From Pedobacter cryoconitis (GTDB taxonomy: Bacteria; Bacteroidota; Bacteroidia; Sphingobacteriales; Sphingobacteriaceae), in contig NZ_JACHCG010000002.1 in assembly GCF_014200595.1 (NCBI RefSeq), positions 434,001 to 498,000 on the forward strand: a DNA stretch of 64,000 nt, read 5' to 3'. The notes beneath the pieces were generated by a model that was given only the letters and a program-made list of their open reading frames with translations, did not search any database and was not told where the DNA came from. The position numbers and the translations under genes are program-made. Position 1 is the first letter of the stretch; each line of letters opens with the position of its first letter. Positions 37,566 to 45,156 of this stretch are shown in pieces.

Positions 37566-38657
37566 ATGGATACGAACGAAACCACTGCGACAACTCTGCA
37601 AACAAAACAGCATTTCGAAATTCTCGACGGATTAAGGGGTGTTGCCGCTCTTGCGGTTGTCACGTTTCATTTTATGGAATGGGTTTATACTGATGCCAGC
37701 AAAAACTTTATTGGGCACGGTTTTCTGGCTGTTGATTTCTTCTTCTGTCTTTCGGGATTTGTGATCGGATATGCTTATGACGATCGTATATCAAAAATGG
37801 GCGTTTTCAAGTTTCTAATATCAAGAATCATCAGGTTGCATCCGCTGGTTGTAGCAGGATCGGTATTAGGCCTGCTGGCATTCTTATTCGATCCATTTGG
37901 TGGTCATCCAGAGTTGTATAGCACAGGTAAAATCATTTTGACTTTTATTTGCTCGATATTTCTTATTCCCTTACCTGTAATAGCTGATCGTGGATTTAAC
38001 CTTTTCAGCTTCAATGCTCCGGCATGGTCATTGTTTTGGGAATATATTGCTAATATTGTTTATGCATTTGTGCTTTATCAAATTGGCCGCGGATACCTGC
38101 TATTGTTGACTATATTCTCCGCAGTGGCTATTTGCTATGTAGCTTATCGTTCCGGCAATTTACTGGGTGGATGGAGTGGCCCTACTTTTTGGGATGGCAG
38201 CGTCAGGATATCGTTTTCCTTTTTAGCAGGATTGCTTATTTACCGTTCCAACTGGATCATCAAAAATAAGCTTGGATTTATCGGCCTGTCTATATTATTG
38301 CTTCTGGCCTTTATAATGCCAGTCTCAAAATGGAACTGGATATCCGAACCTTTGGTCGTTTTGTTTTACTTCCCTATGCTGATCGCTTTAGGTGCAGGGG
38401 CTAAGTTAACACCTGTTTTTAAAAAGATCTGTATATTTTCTGGAAAGATCTCCTATCCATTGTACATGACACATTATGCCGCATTATGGATGTTCGGTAA
38501 TTATTACACCAGTCATAAGCCAGGCACTATGCAATTGACATTCATTATCATAGCCGGGTTAGTTGTGCTGGTTGGAGTAGCTTACCTGGTTATGGTAATT
38601 TATGATATGCCTGTAAGGAAATATTTAAGCGGTAAACGGAATGAAAGGAGAAGCTAG
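37566..38657 (+). CDS. OafA/YrhL-type membrane acyltransferase
   Basis: A 363-residue integral membrane acyltransferase-3 protein. The family start FEILDGLRGVAALAVVTFHF contains the catalytic-type His of the RGxAxxxVxxxH motif; FFFCLSGFVIGYAYDDRI and a conserved ISRIIRLHPLVVAG follow. About ten transmembrane helices run to the C-terminus. These enzymes O-acetylate cell-surface glycans or small molecules. The absence of a C-terminal SGNH domain makes it the short form. No glycan gene cluster is adjacent, so the acceptor is unknown. Confidence 0.88.
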   Translation: MDTNETTATTLQTKQHFEILDGLRGVAALAVVTFHFMEWVYTDASKNFIGHGFLAVDFFFCLSGFVIGYAYDDRISKMGVFKFLISRIIRLHPLVVAGSVLGLLAFLFDPFGGHPELYSTGKIILTFICSIFLIPLPVIADRGFNLFSFNAPAWSLFWEYIANIVYAFVLYQIGRGYLLLLTIFSAVAICYVAYRSGNLLGGWSGPTFWDGSVRISFSFLAGLLIYRSNWIIKNKLGFIGLSILLLLAFIMPVSKWNWISEPLVVLFYFPMLIALGAGAKLTPVFKKICIFSGKISYPLYMTHYAALWMFGNYYTSHKPGTMQLTFIIIAGLVVLVGVAYLVMVIYDMPVRKYLSGKRNERRS

Positions 38658-38796
38658 GAAGGAATTGCTTCATTGTGCGTGATACTTGCCTTTTTGAAAC
38701 AACCTGTGCTCCATCTACTATTTTAAAAATGAAATCGCCCAGGATTCCCTTTGAAAATTTACCATTGAAAATTACCATAAATAGTTGCTTTTCCAT
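38590..38796 (-). pseudogene. Possible 5' remnant of a small Bacteroidota protein gene
   Basis: A 68-codon frame whose first ~45 residues (MVIFNGKFSKGILGDF, then IFKIVDGAQVVSKRQVSRTM) resemble the N-terminus of a family of proteins with the pattern F-N-G-x-F-x-G-x-x-G-D-x-x-F-x-x-x-x-G-x-Q-V-V. I know these only as hypothetical proteins, usually longer. Here the frame runs into the acyltransferase 3' end on the other strand after ~45 codons, so if real the gene is truncated. It could also be chance. Low confidence. Confidence 0.3.
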
Positions 38797-38838
38797 AAAT
38801 GTAAATCATTAAAGTTAAAGCGCATCATCAGGAGCAGA

Positions 38839-38888
38839 CAATGTCCGTAATTGTCCGCAGCTGTCTGCAATTGTCCGTAGTTGTCCAT
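38839..38888. repeat. Five 10-bp phased repeats, core TTGTCCGY
   Basis: Five consecutive 10-bp units vary around AATTGTCCGT (the middle unit is AGCTGTCTGC). A 10-bp period is not a multiple of three and equals about one helical turn. No ORF explains it. Confidence 0.6.
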
Positions 38889-39005
38889 GCCTTAGTCAAA
38901 GGAAAAATCCTAAGGTTTATGAATCTTCAGTTAGTTGTGCTTTAGTTGTGCATGAGTGGTGGTCGGTGTAGGTGCAGGCCGTAACCAGCCCGGGACTATG
39001 GTAAA

Positions 39006-39039
39006 TCCAAGTCATTTCAACTAGTTGTTTTGACTTGGA
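39006..39039. repeat. 34-bp interrupted palindrome
   Basis: TCCAAGTCA (39006-39014) pairs with TGACTTGGA (39031-39039); a central CAACTAGTTG (39018-39027) is itself a 10-bp palindrome, and TTT spacers separate them. Could be an operator or a cruciform; no T run, so not a normal terminator. Confidence 0.5.
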
Positions 39040-39084
39040 CTTGCCATGCTCTCACGTTACTTCAGCATTGCTCTTACCCTAACG

Positions 39085-39117
39085 AGTACCCGGACAGTAC
39101 TCAGGCAGTACCCGACC
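39085..39117. repeat. Three 11-bp direct repeats, AGTACYCRG core
   Basis: AGTAC recurs at 39085, 39096 and 39107 in units AGTACCCGGAC, AGTACTCAGGC and AGTACCCGACC, an 11-bp period close to one helical turn. Non-coding. Confidence 0.5.
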
Positions 39118-39213
39118 AATATTGCAGTTGTATAGTTTTTTAGGACGTGACGTGCGTGACGCACTTTGATCAAAAATATTTAAGCTCGCGCGGCTTTAGA
39201 AAGTTTATTGTAT

Positions 39214-39244
39214 AAAAAAAGAGATCAATTTGATCTCTTTTTTT
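39214..39244. terminator. Bidirectional terminator, probable original tRNA-Pro terminator
   Basis: AAAAAAAGAGATCAA (39214-39228) pairs with TTGATCTCTTTTTTT (39230-39244). It lies 8 bp outside the left end of the integrated element. Before integration it would have been immediately downstream of the tRNA-Pro gene, so it is best read as that gene's displaced terminator. Confidence 0.7.
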
Positions 39245-39251
39245 AATTTAA

Positions 39252-39267
39252 GTCGGGGTGGCAGGAT
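39252..39267. repeat. attL core (16-bp direct repeat)
   Basis: GTCGGGGTGGCAGGAT, identical to 56105-56120. Here only this 3' fragment of the tRNA sequence remains; the following bases (GCTTGACC) no longer match the tRNA. Confidence 0.88.
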
Positions 39268-39336
39268 GCTTGACCCAACTCTTAAAATCTTGATTGTTAA
39301 TCATATATCAAATAAAAATCAGGTTAGGGAGCCGAA

Positions 39337-39344
39337 TAGGGCAC
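39337..39344 (+). promoter_or_regulatory. Left-end TAGGGCAC motif, likely integrase arm site
   Basis: TAGGGCAC lies within CCGAATAGGGCAC (39332-39344), a 13-bp sequence repeated exactly at 55990-56002 near the other end. Shared terminal repeats of this kind suit arm-type binding sites for the integrase or excisionase. Confidence 0.5.
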
Positions 39345-39704
39345 ATATTATTAAATATGGATTGCCTTGATTTAACGCCCGAGTGACCTTTGCTTATTGT
39401 TGATTATCAATGAACTATAAACGAATATAGCTTTTAATTTACTTATAATTGAATTTTTGAGGAAATATTTATATATAAAATTAGTGTGCAATTCCTTTTA
39501 AAACTATATACTGTAGTGTAAGCGTTAGGTCTCTTTCTCGACTTTAAAATGGATAATCATCGTAAGTTGAATTTAAATCCTTCATGATCAAGCCATTTTC
39601 TTCCTTTGAATTTGTACAACTTGTAGCCTTAAAATCTTCTCTTCTAAATTGTTTTTTAGTTTCTGTACATACTCAGGAATAAATTATTGTTTTTTGTCCG
39701 CTCA

Positions 39705-40655
39705 CTAACAAACTATAATGGAATGGCCCGACGTAGCTTCCTTGGTTTTAGTTCCATCATAAAAATATTCGCCAAGATGAAAGCCCATATAATCACAAAC
39801 CTCAAATCCACCAGTTTCCATATCAATTGACAGATATATCCTTTGCTTGCTAGAGCCAGCATGGTAAATCACTCGTTTTTTCGCATCAGAAGTATTTAGC
39901 GCACTTAATTTTTGATCATATATATAATTATTTCTCTCTGCCACTTTCTTTCCAAAATCGATAATCATAGCTCTTCGGAGTTCTGTGGAAATATTACGAC
40001 ATTTATCTCTAAATTCATCCCAATTTCCGTCTTTTACCAGTTCATCAGAATAATTAAGATTAGGAAAATACTCCTTGTAGGGGTTCCATCCTGAGAATAG
40101 CTTATTACTCTTAAGTTGTAATAGCATCCAATCTTCATGATACTTGAGGTGTAAAACTTCACCCACATGCCTTATATCCACATGTTGCTCAATAATGCCA
40201 ATTCCATCATCTTCTTCTACCCATAAAGCTGCCACCATAGGTAATGTCCATCCTTGTGCAAGGTTGAAACTAATACAAAAGGTTTTTAGAATACAAGCGA
40301 CTTTCAATCCCTTTGGGGAAACTTGATTGCCTCCAATATTTATGTATATGAGTGGACAGGCATTTATGAGTTCGACTGATGCACTATCCATAACTTTTGA
40401 GGATGCAGCAAGTATACTCTTAAATTTTTGAATTAAAACTCTCTGCTCTAAGTTTTTATGATCAGATTTCACCCACTCGCCAATAGAAGCATAAGTTGTA
40501 AGGGGATGGGACAATAGCTGTTTACGATCCGCAATTTTCAAAATCCTAAAACCTTTTGAAAAAAGCGCTATGCAGATAGAGGCAAATTCTAGGACTTCGC
40601 TTTCAGTGAGAGGGGATTGTGTTTCTAACGATAATTCATTAAATGTGTATTCCAT
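39705..40655 (-). CDS. Unknown protein, third gene of DUF262-DUF3696 operon; possible C-terminal RNase-like tail
   Basis: A 316-residue soluble protein I cannot assign to a family. It starts 2 bp after the ATPase stop, so the operon is tight. Residues ~1-255 are mixed alpha/beta with no clear motif. The last ~55 residues form a compact beta-strand pattern: RIYLSIDMETGGFEV, then CDYMGFHLGE, then GHSIIV. This resembles, by memory, the end of the colicin E3-type ribonuclease domain (D-x2-H-x3-E followed by G-x-HLG). In that comparison D278 and E285 are kept, the His is T281, and H293 heads HLGE. The likeness is suggestive only. If right, it would be the toxic effector of the operon. Confidence 0.75.
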   Translation of the reverse strand: MEYTFNELSLETQSPLTESEVLEFASICIALFSKGFRILKIADRKQLLSHPLTTYASIGEWVKSDHKNLEQRVLIQKFKSILAASSKVMDSASVELINACPLIYINIGGNQVSPKGLKVACILKTFCISFNLAQGWTLPMVAALWVEEDDGIGIIEQHVDIRHVGEVLHLKYHEDWMLLQLKSNKLFSGWNPYKEYFPNLNYSDELVKDGNWDEFRDKCRNISTELRRAMIIDFGKKVAERNNYIYDQKLSALNTSDAKKRVIYHAGSSKQRIYLSIDMETGGFEVCDYMGFHLGEYFYDGTKTKEATSGHSIIVC

Positions 40656-40657
40656 TT

Positions 40658-41776
40658 TTACAGCAAGTCATTGAGTAACTTGTCCCACTCATCAAAAAAG
40701 CCATTGGGCCATGCACTCAGTCCTCCATCGTCATCCAAATAAATCTGTTCCAACTGCGTATCATTCAAACTATTCTTAGAAAAATAATTGATGGTTATCG
40801 CCATGTTATCAATGATTTGTTTTTTTATAGCAACTCTAATTCCATTAACAATATGATCACTATGAGTCTCAATCATTAGCTGTATATTGTTCGCAGCAGC
40901 AATAGAAAACAACTGCGCAAGCTTAGATTGTCCAGCAGGATGAAGATGCGTTTCGGGATTTTCTATAACCAACAAATCTCCGGTTTTTGCGGCTAAGATC
41001 GCAACTACGATTGGTAATGTATGAGTAATCCCAAATCCAACATTCGATGGTTTGAAGTCCTGACCAGGCACACCGTCCTGATTAATATATCGAAAGAAAA
41101 GTTCCACCCTATTAGTAGCTAAGTTTTCTTTAGTTTGTACCTGAATGTTTTCACTAATCCTACCCATCCAGAAATTGACATGATCTATCAATGCTAATGA
41201 ACGAATTTCAGCAAAAGTAGCAAAAGCTTCAATTTGAACATCTTTATTACCAAATTTCTCTAGGAAATGGGCTGTGAAGCTACCATCCTTACCTAAAGAA
41301 GTTTCATTCGACTTGAATCGTGGATAGTCCTCTTTTGGAGATATTCGCTCAGCTGCTAAGTATTGGAAATTGTCATTGAACAAAGAAATCCCCTTAAGAT
41401 CCTTAATACCAGTGGTAAGTTTTCCTATTATAGAGTTTAAATCCTTATTGTCCGAACTATATTTAACAGTTTGAAAATTCAGCTTTCCATCTAAAAATTT
41501 GATTCCAAAATCAATACAGCTATTTTTTTTAGCTTTTGAATAAAATACATCTTTATATGTACCTAAATTCACTAGCGACTGCTCATCACCGAGAAAAATG
41601 GTGTCATCATCATCATAGAAATATCTACTAAGATAGGATTGACGGAGCAGGAGCATAGATTGAAGAGCCGAACTCTTCCCTGCTCCATTTGTTCCCGTAA
41701 ATAGGTTTAGATTCGTACATGGAATTTGAAAGTCTGACAACGACTTGAAGTTTAAAATATCGATTTGTTTAATCAC
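40658..41776 (-). CDS. AAA ATPase with DUF3696 C-terminus
   Basis: A 372-residue SMC/OLD-like AAA ATPase. Walker A is GTNGAGKSS (~28-36) after the typical NFKSLSDFQIP start; the signature-like VGFGITHTLPIVVAIL, Walker B LLVIENPETHLHPAGQ, and the ETHSDHIVNGIR switch motif follow. The C-terminal LSAWPNGFFDEWDKLLNDLL is the DUF3696 hallmark. There is no TOPRIM nuclease domain as in OLD proteins. Such ATPases are common in anti-phage loci as sensors or motors. Its ATG overlaps the DUF262 gene stop by 4 bp, so the two are translated together. Confidence 0.88.
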   Translation of the reverse strand: MIKQIDILNFKSLSDFQIPCTNLNLFTGTNGAGKSSALQSMLLLRQSYLSRYFYDDDDTIFLGDEQSLVNLGTYKDVFYSKAKKNSCIDFGIKFLDGKLNFQTVKYSSDNKDLNSIIGKLTTGIKDLKGISLFNDNFQYLAAERISPKEDYPRFKSNETSLGKDGSFTAHFLEKFGNKDVQIEAFATFAEIRSLALIDHVNFWMGRISENIQVQTKENLATNRVELFFRYINQDGVPGQDFKPSNVGFGITHTLPIVVAILAAKTGDLLVIENPETHLHPAGQSKLAQLFSIAAANNIQLMIETHSDHIVNGIRVAIKKQIIDNMAITINYFSKNSLNDTQLEQIYLDDDGGLSAWPNGFFDEWDKLLNDLL

Positions 41777-43308
41777 TTTGATATGTTTTTAATTAGGGCT
41801 TCAACTTCTTGAAATCTAGCAATTAAGCCCTCCTGAGAATATGCATATTCACTTTCCCAAAATCTGCTTGAGCGAGATATAAAATATTCCATAAATGCGG
41901 ACTGGAAATCTTTCTTATCCTTGATAATATTCATACGTCTGTGCTGATCTATAATTGAGACACCATAAGTCAAAAGTTCAAATATTATATTGCTATGTCC
42001 GAACGTGCGGGTTTTATCAATAAGACTTCTTGTGAAAATTTGGCTTCCAAAAACCTTTTCCAATGTTTCAAAAATGCTCTTTAGATCATCCATAATGGCT
42101 GTCTGTCTAAATTTTGGAATGTCGTAAATTCCGGTCATAGCTTGATCTAGAAAATCCCCTATGGTTGGCCGATATTCTAAATAAGATCTGATCTGAAAAG
42201 CAACAAAGCGTAGAACTATCTCCCGATCCTCCATTCTATCTGTTTGTCTGTCCGAAAGGATGATCGATTGCCTAAACCAAGGTTGTTCGGCAATAGTCTT
42301 TAGGAAGGTAGCTGGCGCCCCGGGATTTATTGCATGTCTAATCTCTTGTAATTCTAATTTTAATGCACTGGTATTAATACTCTTAAATATTTTGTATACT
42401 ACATTTTTGGGCGTTCCTTTCTCAAGAACATAAGCAAATATTTCATATTCTTCGATATTTCGCTGATAAGCTCTCTCTAGATCATTAAACTGTAAATCCT
42501 CCAGCTCTGGTAAATAATCTAAGTTGGAGAGTGCAAATTTACCATTTACAAATTCGTTGATAGCACTTAACCGTTGTAAACCGTCAATAATGAGCCATTT
42601 ATTATCGTCTGTGCCATCAAAATAAAATGCAGGTATTGGAAGTCTGATAATCATCGATTCAATCAGCCTACTTTTGGTTGGTTGATCCCAAAGACCGGGT
42701 CTACGTTGAAACTCCGCATCTAGCAAAAGCTCATTATATTTGATTCGCTTTAATAGTTTGTCAATCGGAAGCGGCTTTTGAGTAATCCTAAAAGGAAGAT
42801 GAGATTTATCGATAGGTTGACTGATACCTAGTTGCTCGGCAATATTTGAGTTTTCAAGCTCCATAATGTCGTCAGTCATGATTTCAATCTCTCCTATAGC
42901 GACAAGATCAAGTTTTTTTTCCCTATCCTCTATACGTTGAAGCTCAGATAGAAAATATTCTCTGTTTTTTTTGTTAGATAGAAAATCAGTAAGTATACTG
43001 ATTTGAGGTCTTACCAATAAAATGTCATCAAGTGGAATTGTTTGCCCACTCAGGTCATCGTATCTTAAAAGTAAAAATCGTCCATTCTTTTTGTATAAAA
43101 GATAATCACCATAAAAGATAAAATTCTGACTAACGATAGTAAAATATTTACGAAAATCCTTTTGACTAATGAACGAACTCGTCCCTGAAAGGAAATCAGC
43201 CGCACTAATCAGATTAAAATAGGGTATATCCGTTTTTTTTACTGAAACAAATAGTTTGCGGGGAAGTTGCAGTCCGAAACGTAAGTCAGCTAATTCTTTT
43301 AACTTCAT
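41773..43308 (-). CDS. DUF262 protein with HsdS-like N-terminal region
   Basis: A 511-residue protein. Residues ~180-400 are DUF262 (GmrS/ParB-like): QRRPGLWDQ at 201-209 and IDGLQRLSAI at 241-250, equal to the family's DGQQR motif, with G-L for Q. In GmrSD, BrxU and SspE this domain handles nucleotide or modified-DNA sensing and usually comes with a DUF1524 HNH nuclease; none is present here. Residues 1-150 (KLKELADLRFGL, FIFYGDYLLYKKNGRFLLL, DDILLVRP, AIGEIEIMTDDI) look like a type I restriction S-subunit target-recognition domain. That fusion would be unusual. A TATATTTG box (minus strand, 43322-43315) lies only 7 bp before the ATG. Confidence 0.82.
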   Translation of the reverse strand: MKLKELADLRFGLQLPRKLFVSVKKTDIPYFNLISAADFLSGTSSFISQKDFRKYFTIVSQNFIFYGDYLLYKKNGRFLLLRYDDLSGQTIPLDDILLVRPQISILTDFLSNKKNREYFLSELQRIEDREKKLDLVAIGEIEIMTDDIMELENSNIAEQLGISQPIDKSHLPFRITQKPLPIDKLLKRIKYNELLLDAEFQRRPGLWDQPTKSRLIESMIIRLPIPAFYFDGTDDNKWLIIDGLQRLSAINEFVNGKFALSNLDYLPELEDLQFNDLERAYQRNIEEYEIFAYVLEKGTPKNVVYKIFKSINTSALKLELQEIRHAINPGAPATFLKTIAEQPWFRQSIILSDRQTDRMEDREIVLRFVAFQIRSYLEYRPTIGDFLDQAMTGIYDIPKFRQTAIMDDLKSIFETLEKVFGSQIFTRSLIDKTRTFGHSNIIFELLTYGVSIIDQHRRMNIIKDKKDFQSAFMEYFISRSSRFWESEYAYSQEGLIARFQEVEALIKNISK

Positions 43309-43612
43309 ATGTCACAAATATAACAACAAATACTATGTCAGCCATAATTGATTCTGCAACCGTCGTGTTTTTGGGTGGCAAATATTTAACACATAATGTT
43401 AAACCGAATTAAAATTATACCAATCCCTTCTGAACAAATAAATCTTGTTTATGATTCAGGTCTAGATGATTTAATACTTCTATAAGATTGTCTTTTAAAA
43501 TGCCACTTTTGTTTCTGGGAACTTGTAATACTGTGCTAGCTCAATATAGTATTCTTCCTCAAACCTATTATTGTATTAAGATGGTTTATTTTAGAACTAC
43601 TATCTGTTCATA
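43309..43612. other. Intergenic gap upstream of DUF262 gene
   Basis: 304 bp, AT-rich, no supported gene. On the minus strand 43322-43315 reads TATATTTG, a match to the TAnnTTTG -7 box. It is so close to the DUF262 start that transcription from it would give an almost leaderless mRNA. Confidence 0.4.
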
Positions 43613-44305
43613 TTATAGCGAACCAATCGACTTCAAAGCCCTTTCCAATAATTCTTCTGCTGGTCTGTCAGGATAGAACTTTGTAACATAATGAAGAAAC
43701 CTTTCTCTTGTATCTGGTCGATCAAACTCCATAGCGGTAAAAATGAGCATTGGCCATCTTTTAGTTTGGTTCATAAAGGCATAGATAGGGAGATAAGGAG
43801 GTGCATGCTGAAGGGAATTGCTGACGATTTTTTCATAAAATTCTTTGCTAAAAATACGCTTGAAATCCCTTACCACGTCAAATGCAATTACATTCTTGCA
43901 GCCCTGCAAAAGTACATCACCAAAAGCCGGATTTCCTTCATCCCAGAAAAAAGTATGTAGATATTCAATAAACCCCTTTTCCATCATATCGCATAAATCT
44001 TTACTGTAGTAGGCATAGGCACTTTTAAAAAGTTCAATCGAGAAATTGTATTTATACTTTTCGATGATAAAGCTGATGACTTCATTTTCCCGTTCAATAA
44101 TTTGATCTATTGTCGGTGCTTTGCTACCAACCCCAGGGACTGTAAGCAAATAGCGTGATTTTGAGAAAAGTTCAAAATAGTAACTCTTGAAATAGATCGG
44201 TTTCCTTTCATAGGTTACCTGAATATATAATGGAAAAGTCAACTGCCCGTGAAAATCCACCTGTTTAAGGCGATCATTTAGGTATGTTTTAAAACTAATT
44301 TTCAT
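43613..44305 (-). CDS. Unknown mobile-element protein
   Basis: A 230-residue soluble protein. Its start (MKISFKTYLNDRLKQVDFHG, then QLTFPLYIQVTYERKPIYFK) resembles the strand-rich arm-DNA-binding N-terminus of Bacteroidota tyrosine integrases, but no catalytic domain follows; the rest is helical (IEKYKYNFSIELFKSAYAYY). I recall similar proteins beside mobilization regions in Bacteroidota elements, without a function. It could bind element DNA, for example as an accessory to excision or transfer; this is inference. It is divergent from the HTH gene. Confidence 0.6.
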   Translation of the reverse strand: MKISFKTYLNDRLKQVDFHGQLTFPLYIQVTYERKPIYFKSYYFELFSKSRYLLTVPGVGSKAPTIDQIIERENEVISFIIEKYKYNFSIELFKSAYAYYSKDLCDMMEKGFIEYLHTFFWDEGNPAFGDVLLQGCKNVIAFDVVRDFKRIFSKEFYEKIVSNSLQHAPPYLPIYAFMNQTKRWPMLIFTAMEFDRPDTRERFLHYVTKFYPDRPAEELLERALKSIGSL

Positions 44306-44449
44306 TTTTTTTTAAAATTTTATTTACGGCTTTTTGCTTCATCTAACGACGTCATTATTTAGCCTGCTCTAATTTTAGATATCAAATCTAATCAAAAGCA
44401 ATCATTATAGATTCCAGTCTTCACAGTAGGAACAATACAAATGTACTAA

Positions 44450-44495
44450 ATTGTTATGGTGTATTTTAAATTATCATAACAATAATATACCTTTG
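44450..44495 (+). promoter_or_regulatory. Operator-like inverted repeat and -7 box before HTH gene
   Basis: ATTGTTATG (44450-44458) is inverted as CATAACAAT (44475-44483), followed by TACCTTTG (44488-44495), a match to TAnnTTTG. The start codon of the HTH gene is 90 bp downstream. The dyad is placed to regulate this promoter and could bind the HTH protein itself. Confidence 0.45.
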
Positions 44496-44584
44496 TTGTG
44501 TTGGAACTGTAAATGCCTGCAAATGATGCAGATTAACCTTCTCCAAGAATAGTAATTTATTTTTTAACCTTAATAGTTTTTCAG

Positions 44585-44848
44585 ATGACAGCGATTGAAT
44601 TGATTACGAAAGAAGACTTAAAAACATTTAGAACGGAATTGCTAAATGACATTAAAGGGCTACTAAAACCGGGGGTGGGCACCCAAAAACAATGGCTGAA
44701 AAGCTACGAGGTGAGAAAGTTTCTGAACATTTCACCCGGCACATTACAGACCTTAAGGATTAACGGCACCTTACGTTTTAGTAAAATTGGAGGCATGCTG
44801 TACTATAAACTGGAAGACATTCACCGCCTATTGGAAGGAGGGCAGTAG
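44585..44848 (+). CDS. Excisionase-like helix-turn-helix protein
   Basis: An 87-residue DNA-binding protein. After a short N-terminal helix, residues ~38-84 form a MerR/excisionase-type winged HTH: WLKSYEVRKFLNISPGTLQT, then LRINGTLRFSKIGGMLYYKL, then EDIHRLLE. Proteins of this size and kind act as recombination directionality factors or regulators in Bacteroidota mobile elements. It precedes the oriT candidate and mob genes on the same strand. An inverted repeat lies at its promoter. Confidence 0.8.
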   Translation: MTAIELITKEDLKTFRTELLNDIKGLLKPGVGTQKQWLKSYEVRKFLNISPGTLQTLRINGTLRFSKIGGMLYYKLEDIHRLLEGGQ

Positions 44849-44878
44849 TTACGCAGTTATACTGTTAGGTTGTACAGC

Positions 44879-45142
44879 CTGGTCTTTTGTCCGCTTGGTT
44901 GAGCGTGCCAAAAGACCAGAGAAATAGGAGCCGGGAAACCCGGCGAAGAATGGCACCCTGCCGCTCCTTTCAGGAGACGGCAGGGCATGGAAATCGCAAG
45001 CGTAAGGCGAAGCTTTCAGCACGCCATACTATGCGATTTGTAGGAAGCAAGTTTGTGTTTTTGGTACCCAAAAACTCCGTTCAGCCTAAGGGCTGGAACG
45101 GCAAACTTGCTTCCTGCTCCCGATGGTCGCCGGAAGGCCGGC
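44879..45142 (+). other. Palindrome-rich oriT candidate
   Basis: A GC-rich non-coding stretch between the HTH gene and mobC, packed with inverted repeats: CTGGTCTTTTG (44879-44889) with 44909-44919; GCCGGG/CCCGGC (44930-44944); CCCTGCCG with inner CTCCT (44956-44985); a 14-bp pair AGGAAGCAAGTTTG (45042-45055) with 45102-45115 enclosing GTTTTTGG/CCAAAAAC (45057-45075) and a near-perfect CCGTTCAGCC pair (45077-45101); and GCCGG/CCGGC (45129-45142). Origins of transfer in Bacteroidota mobilizable elements lie just upstream of the mob genes and look like this. The nick site cannot be identified by eye. Confidence 0.55.
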
Positions 45143-45156
45143 AAGACACTTAAAGC

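Noticed and set aside
38839..38888. CRISPR array
   Set aside because: The unit is 10 bp without spacers of normal size, and no cas gene is present.
41773..43308. Classical type I or type IV (GmrSD) restriction system
   Set aside because: No HsdR or HsdM gene, and no DUF1524 HNH nuclease; only single domains are shared.
44887..45153. 88-codon ORF on plus strand before mobC
   Set aside because: It lies wholly within the palindrome-rich oriT candidate; its Arg/Lys/Pro-rich translation follows the inverted repeats and shows no domain.
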